Positions 5,636 to 9,826 of a stretch of 9,826 nt of DNA are shown one piece after another; the stretch's first letter is position 1, and each line of letters opens with the position of its first letter. The stretch is from positions 1 to 9,826 of the forward strand of contig JAUWAK010000034.1 of assembly GCA_030602105.1 (NCBI GenBank), given 5' to 3'. A program made the translations under genes and the position numbers. The notes beneath the pieces were generated by a model. The model searched no databases, was not told the origin of the DNA, and was given only the letters and a program-made list of their open reading frames with translations. The stretch is from Candidatus Aerophobota bacterium. Lineage in GTDB: Bacteria > Aerophobota > Aerophobia > Aerophobales > AE-B3A.

Positions 5636-6289
5636 ATGGAGAAACAGTACCTGGTTGATGATCTATCCACGACGGAGTCCTGGAGAATCTTCCGCATCAT
5701 GGCGGAGCTCATAGAAGGCTTCGAAGTGCTGGGTAAGATCCCACCCGCTGTTGCGATATTCGGCTCCGCAAGAAGTCATCCTGAGGACAGTGATTATCAG
5801 AAGGCGGAGCGAACCGCAGCAAAGCTCGCCAGGCAGGGATATGCGGTGCTCACCGGGGGAGGACCCGGGATCATGGAGGCAGCCAACAAGGGAGCCAGCG
5901 AGGCGGGGGGAGTCTCCGTAGGACTCAACATCAATCTTCCCTTCGAACAGAAGCCCAATGACTACATAGGAACGTATCTCGATTTCCGGTACTTCTTTGT
6001 GAGAAAAGTCATGTTCGTCAAGTACTCAGTTGCGTTCGTCATCTTCCCGGGGGGATTCGGCACCTTGGATGAGTTCTTCGAGTCCATAGAACTCATTCAA
6101 ACTCGCAAAATCAAGCCCTTTCCCGTTGTCCTTGTTGGAAGGAAGTACTGGAGTGGCCTCACGAGTTGGATGGAGAAAACGCTTCTCGCCCAAGGCAAAA
6201 TTTCCTCTCGGGACATCAATCTGTTCGGTACCACGGACGATCCCGAAGAGGTGGTCCGGTTCATCAAGGAGAATCAACCTCCTATCTAG
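5636..6289 (+). CDS. LOG-family protein (cytokinin riboside 5'-monophosphate phosphoribohydrolase type)
   Basis: A 217-residue Rossmann-like protein of the LOG / 'lysine decarboxylase-like' family. Motifs are VAIFGSAR (39-46), GGGPGIMEAANKGA (74-87), FFVRK (110-114) and PGGFGTLDEFFE (128-139). The VRK arginine and the PGGxGTxxE glutamate are the catalytic signature of enzymes that cleave the N-glycosidic bond of nucleoside 5'-monophosphates. True lysine decarboxylase activity is not expected. ATG 5636 is chosen over the GTG at 5630 because the latter overlaps the ribosome site AGGAGG (5625-5630), which lies 5 nt before the ATG. It follows mscS by 33 bp and precedes the beta-CASP gene by 13 bp. 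The physiological nucleotide substrate in bacteria is uncertain; nucleotide housekeeping is the likely role. Confidence 0.9.
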   Translation: MEKQYLVDDLSTTESWRIFRIMAELIEGFEVLGKIPPAVAIFGSARSHPEDSDYQKAERTAAKLARQGYAVLTGGGPGIMEAANKGASEAGGVSVGLNINLPFEQKPNDYIGTYLDFRYFFVRKVMFVKYSVAFVIFPGGFGTLDEFFESIELIQTRKIKPFPVVLVGRKYWSGLTSWMEKTLLAQGKISSRDINLFGTTDDPEEVVRFIKENQPPI

Positions 6290-6302
6290 GGGATGAGCAA
6301 CA

Positions 6303-7718
6303 ATGGCAGTTCATCTACAGTTTCTCGGGGCAGCTCGGAATGTCACCGGTTCGCGCCACCTCCTGGCGATTGATGGCAGGAAGGTTCTCATCGACTGTGG
6401 TCTGTATCAGGAAAGGGACTTCCGATCCAGAAATTGGGAGCCCTTTGCAGTTGAGCCCAAAGACATCGATGCTGTGCTCCTGACCCATGCCCACCTTGAT
6501 CACTGTGGCTTTCTACCACGGCTTGTCCGGGAGGGGTTCAAAGGGAGAATTTTCTGCACACCCCCGACTCACGAGATAGCGAAGATTGTGCTCTTGGATG
6601 CCGCTCGCATCCAGGAAGAGGATGCTCGTTTCAAGAAGAGAAGGCATAAGCGAGAAGGAAGAAAGGCCCGATATCCGGAAGTAGCGCTGTACAATAAGAA
6701 AGACGCGAAAAGGACGCTCTCGCTGTTCGAGTCTGTGAAGTACGGTGAACCCGTCCCGATAGGTAGATCTATTACCGCTACATTCTATGATGCAGGCCAC
6801 ATTCTTGGCTCAGCAATGATTAAGGTGAGGTTTTCGTCTCAACGCAAAAGCCAAACTATTATCTTCTCTGGCGATGTGGGCCGCTGGAAAAAGCCCATAT
6901 TGAAGGATCCTACCCTGCTTGACCAGGCTGACTACGTCATGGTTGAGTCGACGTATGGGGATAGGTTCCACGAAGACTCCTCCAGCATCAAGATGAGGTT
7001 GTGCGAAGCCATCAACTCAACGGTCGAAAGGGGAGGCAATGTGGTCATACCAAGTTTTGCCCTGGAGAGAACGCAGGAGCTTCTCTACTACCTCAGTGAG
7101 CTTCTGCGGGAGGGCCGGATTCCTCACCTTCTGACATTTGTGGACAGCCCCATGGCCATCAGCGTAACCGAGGTATTTCAGCGAAGCCAAGACTGCTTTG
7201 ACGAGGAGATGCTCTCACTGGTTCGCAGCGGACGCCTTCCCTTCTATTTCTCAACCCTAAGACTAACCAGGAGTTCTGCGGAGTCCAAGGCCATAAACCA
7301 CATTAGAGCTTCCTGTATTATCATTGCGGGGTCTGGAATGTGCACCGGCGGAAGAATCAAGCATCATCTTATCAGTAACATCTCTCGTCCTGAAAGCACC
7401 ATCCTTTTTGTGGGCTACCAGGCACAGGGCACACTGGGCAGGGAAATAGTGAAAGGCAAGAATGCAGTGAGGATCCATGGCCGGACCTATCCGGTGAAGG
7501 CCAACGTTGTGCAGCTAAGCGGTTTTTCAGCCCACGCCGACCAGGATGAACTCCTGAGGTGGCTTTCCGGGTTCCGGAGTCCCCCAAAAGAGGTATTCAT
7601 CGTCCATGGTGAGGGCAAGGTCCCGAACCTATTTGGGAAAGTGGTTGAGAAGGAATACGGTTGGAAGGCTACGGTGCCAGAGTACCTGACCAGGATTGCT
7701 TTGGATACGAGGGCATAG
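6303..7718 (+). CDS. Beta-CASP metallo-beta-lactamase-fold ribonuclease (CPSF/YSH1-like)
   Basis: A 471-residue cytosolic metallo-hydrolase. The MBL part shows THAHLDHCG (61-69, with H62, H64, D66, H67), DAGHILGSA (163-171, H166) and SGDVGR (189-194, D191). Then come VESTYGDR (214-221), which opens the beta-CASP insert, SFALERTQE (251-259), SGMCTGGRIKHHL (344-356), SGFSAHAD (406-413, H411) and VHGE (434-437). All zinc-site residues expected of an active nuclease are present. The charged IQEEDARFKKRRHKREGRK stretch (103-121) is typical of bacterial members. Relatives process RNA endo- or exonucleolytically. No KH domain is fused. A TAGGGG at 6287-6292 overlapping the LOG stop may serve as the ribosome site. 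Translation probably follows LOG in the same transcript. Confidence 0.92.
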   Translation: MAVHLQFLGAARNVTGSRHLLAIDGRKVLIDCGLYQERDFRSRNWEPFAVEPKDIDAVLLTHAHLDHCGFLPRLVREGFKGRIFCTPPTHEIAKIVLLDAARIQEEDARFKKRRHKREGRKARYPEVALYNKKDAKRTLSLFESVKYGEPVPIGRSITATFYDAGHILGSAMIKVRFSSQRKSQTIIFSGDVGRWKKPILKDPTLLDQADYVMVESTYGDRFHEDSSSIKMRLCEAINSTVERGGNVVIPSFALERTQELLYYLSELLREGRIPHLLTFVDSPMAISVTEVFQRSQDCFDEEMLSLVRSGRLPFYFSTLRLTRSSAESKAINHIRASCIIIAGSGMCTGGRIKHHLISNISRPESTILFVGYQAQGTLGREIVKGKNAVRIHGRTYPVKANVVQLSGFSAHADQDELLRWLSGFRSPPKEVFIVHGEGKVPNLFGKVVEKEYGWKATVPEYLTRIALDTRA

Positions 7719-7816
7719 CGGATATTGGCAATCGAAACGACCTCACCAATCCCCTTAGTGCCGATTTGGGAGGGGCAAACAGATTCAGATGGCCTCGGTC
7801 AAGATAGTCCCGCCCT
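7719..7816. other. Convergent gap between the beta-CASP and aldo/keto reductase genes
   Basis: Two operons end tail to tail here. The only dyad is a CCCCTT/GAGGGG pairing within about 7752-7780, with a 13-nt loop and no T-tract on either strand. No intrinsic terminator can be supported, so termination may depend on Rho or on weak structures. Confidence 0.4.
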
Positions 7817-8842
7817 CTATTTACTCACCATCTCATCCCAGAACGCCAGTTTCTCTTTGATCAAGGAAGGTATTGAAAGATTATAGGGGCAACGCTCTAG
7901 GCACTCTTCGCACTCTGTGCAGCTCCTCGCCTTCTCCATGGCCTTACCGAATCCCCACCGTATCACGTCTTTCAGGGGAGCACGCTTCACTGCACTCTCG
8001 ATACTGAGCACGGAGGCGATCGGTATCTCCTCGGGACAGGGCTGGCAGTAGCCGCAGCGCCGACAGAATACCTTCCCCAGTTCTTTTCGAATTCTCTCAA
8101 TGGCGTCTTTCTCCTCAGGTGTGAGAGGACGGACATTTTCCATAACTGTCAGAATCTCTTCCATTTCCTCTACCCTCTCGATACCCGGGTCCGGCACCAC
8201 TGAGGGAAACTGCGAGAGATACCGGAAAGCAAGGACAGCATCCTCGAGGGCCCCTCCTGCGAGAGGTTTCATGGCAATGAAACCCATATTGAGCTGGCGA
8301 GCCAAAGGAATAAGTTCCTCTTCCGGTTCAGTATTCACGAGGTTGAAGGGGATCTGGGCGACCTCGAACCTTTGGGTGAGCATGAGTTTCTTGGCAGTCT
8401 CTGTCTGGTGAGAGCTGAATGCATAGTGGCGAACCTTACCCAGTTTCACTGCTTCTTCGAGTCCTTCGTAGGCACCACCAGGTCCCATCACCTCACTCAT
8501 CTTCTCCTCTGAGTTCACTCCATGCAGATGATAGATATCGATGTAGTCAACTCTCACTCTTCTTAGGCTAAGGTCCACGTGTTCGAGGAAGGTCTTCTTA
8601 TCTTTTACCCCAGACTTGGAAGCAATCACCAAGGACTCTCGATTCATACCCTGTATTGCCTCACCGATCTTCTCCTCACTGTCGCCATAGCCGTTTGCTG
8701 TGTCGATGAAGTTGACACCCAACTCTATCACCTTTCTCAGCACTCCGGCAGCATCCTTCCTCTCAAGCCGCATGATAGGGATACCTCCCATTGCCACCCG
8801 AGTTACCAAAAGACCAGTCTTTCCGAACTTGATTTTCTCCAT
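7817..8842 (-). CDS. Aldo/keto reductase with C-terminal 4Fe-4S cysteine motifs
   Basis: A 341-residue protein. The AKR barrel spans about 1-255 with the catalytic tetrad D47 and Y52 (IDTANGYG), K76 (ASKSG) and H107 (YHLHG). The nucleotide-binding side includes MKPLAGG (191-197). Two cysteine groups follow: C260, C263, C266, C269 (CxxCxxCxxCP) and C308, C311, C314, C318 (CxxCxxCxxxCP), the second a ferredoxin-like motif ending in CPYNLSIP. This is the common 'aldo/keto reductase, 4Fe-4S binding' build of anaerobes, and the physiological substrate is unknown. It appears to be a single-gene unit. The ATG at 8842 is bracketed by an in-frame TAA three codons upstream, so it cannot extend. Only a weak AAGGTC precedes it, and no confident promoter was found in 8843-9014. 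Confidence 0.9.
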   Translation of the reverse strand: MEKIKFGKTGLLVTRVAMGGIPIMRLERKDAAGVLRKVIELGVNFIDTANGYGDSEEKIGEAIQGMNRESLVIASKSGVKDKKTFLEHVDLSLRRVRVDYIDIYHLHGVNSEEKMSEVMGPGGAYEGLEEAVKLGKVRHYAFSSHQTETAKKLMLTQRFEVAQIPFNLVNTEPEEELIPLARQLNMGFIAMKPLAGGALEDAVLAFRYLSQFPSVVPDPGIERVEEMEEILTVMENVRPLTPEEKDAIERIRKELGKVFCRRCGYCQPCPEEIPIASVLSIESAVKRAPLKDVIRWGFGKAMEKARSCTECEECLERCPYNLSIPSLIKEKLAFWDEMVSK

Positions 8843-9014
8843 TTGACCTTATATTCTGGGATGCCTAAGGACCCTCCTATCCTTCCAAATCACTTCTTGG
8901 TGCGTCTACCCAATCTTTCGTTTCTCTTATCTTTTCCCTCAAGGTAAGAGGGACGTTTTCCCCTATGTTGATTGCAATTTACCTCATTTTTTTTATGGAA
9001 ACTCATATAGTCCA
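8843..9014. other. Intergenic stretch upstream of the aldo/keto reductase
   Basis: No gene is supported. It holds a small inverted repeat CCCTC-N7-GAGGG (8936-8952) with no T-tract on either strand, and an A/T-rich run near 8987-8996. A consensus promoter for the reductase could not be identified. Confidence 0.4.
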
Positions 9015-9446
9015 TTATCCTTCTGCAACAATATTAAGAAGTTCTTCAGCACAATAGATTCGACCGCGCTTACGGCCAGAGACTTCCCTAAGAATTCCTA
9101 ATTTAACAAGCCTCTCCACCGATGCTTTGGCAGTAGGCCAGGTTATCTTCAAGTAATCACTTACCCCCGGCAAACTGACAAATGGATTCAAGAATAGCAT
9201 ATCCAGAGGGTTGTGCAGATTACGAACTAAATGAAAGTGGGCCACCCTCTGGAAGCCCATCTGCAACTTATATGTAAATCCCACCGGCGTTAACCATATT
9301 TGGGCGCAGTGGATCGTATTAACTGGCTCCCCGGATTGGACAATGTTGATAACAAATCCAGCCTGCCTCAAAGGTTGTGTAGCCTGGCTCCCCCTGGTGG
9401 ACGATTTTCGCAACTTCTGTATGAATGGCGAAGCAAGGGGCTTCAA
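9015..9446 (-). pseudogene. Orphan winged-helix segment like the C-terminus of Fic-family proteins (probable remnant)
   Basis: The open frame is 143 codons from a TTG at 9446 that has no ribosome site. Residues about 79-143 look like a winged helix: LFLNPFVSLPGVSDYLKI, then TAKASVERLVKLGILREV and SGRKRGRIYCAEELLNIV. This closely follows the pattern at the end of many Fic/DOC proteins ('FxNPxxTVxxVAxxLxVSxxTAxxxLxxLxxxGILxExTGRKRxRxYxxxEyLxIL'). The Fic catalytic core HPFxxGNGR is missing in all three minus frames upstream, and residues 1-78 are unrecognised. The simplest reading is the surviving 3' end of a decayed Fic gene (about 9015-9212). A small stand-alone DNA-binding protein starting at an internal codon is the alternative. 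Confidence 0.5.
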
Positions 9447-9475
9447 GACTACAGATCAATAAGGAGCCAACCTCC

Positions 9476-9589
9476 ATGAATGTTTCTCCTGCAGTGCTTT
9501 ATACTCGACTTCCGGCCAAGTCGAGACCAAAAAAGCAAGAAATAATACGTAACACTATTTATGAAATGGACGACTTAGTTTATCCTTAG
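9476..9589 (+). CDS. Possible small protein, 37 residues, unrecognised
   Basis: It starts MNVSPAVLYTRLPAKS and ends IYEMDDLVYP, with a basic middle (RPKKQE). AAGGAG at 9461-9466 lies 9 nt before the ATG, a normal ribosome-site geometry. No promoter was identified upstream, and the frame runs through the palindrome at 9504-9525. It is too short to judge by composition and matches nothing I know. It overlaps, on the opposite strand, a 52-codon ORF with an equally good ribosome site, so at most one of the two is likely to be real. Confidence 0.15.
   Translation: MNVSPAVLYTRLPAKSRPKKQEIIRNTIYEMDDLVYP
9498..9525 (-). promoter_or_regulatory. Palindrome adjoining a TATAAA box
   Basis: CTCGACTT (9504-9511) and AAGTCGAG (9518-9525) are perfect 8-bp arms around CCGGCC. 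Directly beside it, the minus strand reads TATAAA (complement of 9498-9503). No -35 of quality lies at normal spacing. On the minus strand the T-run (9531-9536) precedes the hairpin rather than following it, so it is not a terminator in that direction, and the plus strand has A's after it. An operator overlapping a leftward promoter is the favoured reading. Confidence 0.35.
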
Positions 9590-9751
9590 AGCGCCCTATC
9601 AATGAGTTTTTGGGTATGCATAAGTGGCAACGGACTTCTTTGGTGCGGCTTGAACTAAGACAAAGGCGAGTTGTTATATCCGGTGGTTGGGTGATATTTC
9701 TTTGTCCTTCTAGTTGAACGGGAAGGTCCTACACACGTTGGTGTTCAATTC

Positions 9752-9826
9752 CTAAGTAATTACGGAGATTCGTCTGGTTATGGTGCTTTGCTCCTTCATC
9801 TTAAGTATATCGTCAACATTTTCTGC
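9752..9826 (-). CDS. Possible C-terminal 24 codons of a gene entering from the right
   Basis: On the minus strand the frame from the right edge reads AENVDDILKMKEQSTITRR and ends ISVIT before TAG (complement of 9752-9754). The charged, helix-prone composition is protein-like, but 24 codons cannot establish coding, and the family is not recognisable. No terminator hairpin follows. Confidence 0.25.
   Translation of the reverse strand, partial: AENVDDILKMKEQSTITRRISVIT

Larger units (their letters stand above)
9447..9751. other. Gene-poor stretch with palindrome and unconvincing short ORFs
   Basis: No gene can be firmly supported in these 305 bases. They contain a perfect palindrome (9504-9525) and two short ORFs whose ATGs overlap at the CATG of 9475-9478: a plus ORF of 37 codons (9476-9589, AAGGAG 9 nt upstream) and a minus ORF of 52 codons (9319-9477, AGGAGA 7 nt upstream). 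A plus open frame at 9565-9717 lacks a credible start. None resembles a family I know. Confidence 0.4.

Noticed and set aside
8936..8952. CCCTC/GAGGG hairpin as a terminator
   Set aside because: The stem is only 5 bp and no T-tract follows on either strand.
9565..9717. Plus-strand open frame with protein-like translation
   Set aside because: No credible start codon with a ribosome site, no recognisable family, and about 50 codons is within chance expectation.
1..9826. Mobile elements, CRISPR arrays, tRNA or rRNA genes
   Set aside because: No transposase or integrase signature, no terminal inverted repeats with target duplications, no regularly spaced repeats, and no cloverleaf or rRNA-like sequence was seen on reading both strands.

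Overview
The window reads as chromosomal DNA of a free-living bacterium. Genes are densely packed, with strong Shine-Dalgarno sites (AGGAGG, AAGGAGG), ATG, GTG and TTG starts, sigma-70-type promoters and one clear intrinsic terminator. Base composition looks moderate, somewhat more AT-rich in the acid-sugar operon than in the mscS operon (judged by eye). The gene set (ParB/DUF4032-like protein, DUF1537 kinase with PdxA2, an aldo/keto reductase with cysteine clusters) fits an uncultured, probably anaerobic lineage such as Chloroflexota, Desulfobacterota or a neighbouring candidate phylum. I cannot fix the taxon from sequence alone. No prophage, transposase, CRISPR array, rRNA or tRNA was seen.

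Layout. Bases 1-2056 are all minus strand: the N-terminus of a small membrane protein leaving the left edge (1-211), preceded by a roughly 200-nt leader with its own promoter, then a two-gene unit of a calcineurin-like phosphoesterase and a ParB-like protein (1981 down to 515). An 11-bp hairpin with a T-rich tail (2051-2089) separates this from the next minus-strand operon, a DUF1537 four-carbon acid sugar kinase (4484-3213) coupled by a TTGA overlap to a PdxA2-type dehydrogenase (3216-2170). Together these two are expected to phosphorylate D-threonate or D-erythronate (or a related C4 acid) and oxidise and decarboxylate it to dihydroxyacetone phosphate. A strong extended -10 promoter and CTGAG/CTCAG inverted repeats lie in the leader.

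A divergent plus-strand operon starts at 4790: an MscS channel, a LOG-family nucleotide phosphoribohydrolase, and a beta-CASP metallo-beta-lactamase-fold ribonuclease, with gaps of 33 and 13 bp and a 17-bp-spaced promoter upstream. It converges on a minus-strand aldo/keto reductase (7817-8842) carrying eight C-terminal cysteines arranged for Fe-S clusters.

The right end (about 8843-9826) is gene-poor and looks eroded. It holds an orphan winged-helix segment resembling the C-terminus of Fic proteins with no Fic core in any frame, a perfect 8-bp-arm palindrome, unconvincing short ORFs, and the possible last 24 codons of a gene entering from the right. I found no clearly new defence or mobile system. 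The best candidates for a second look are the phosphoesterase/ParB-like pair, the regulatory repeats in the kinase leader, the imperfect direct repeat over the pdxA stop codon, and the Fic remnant.
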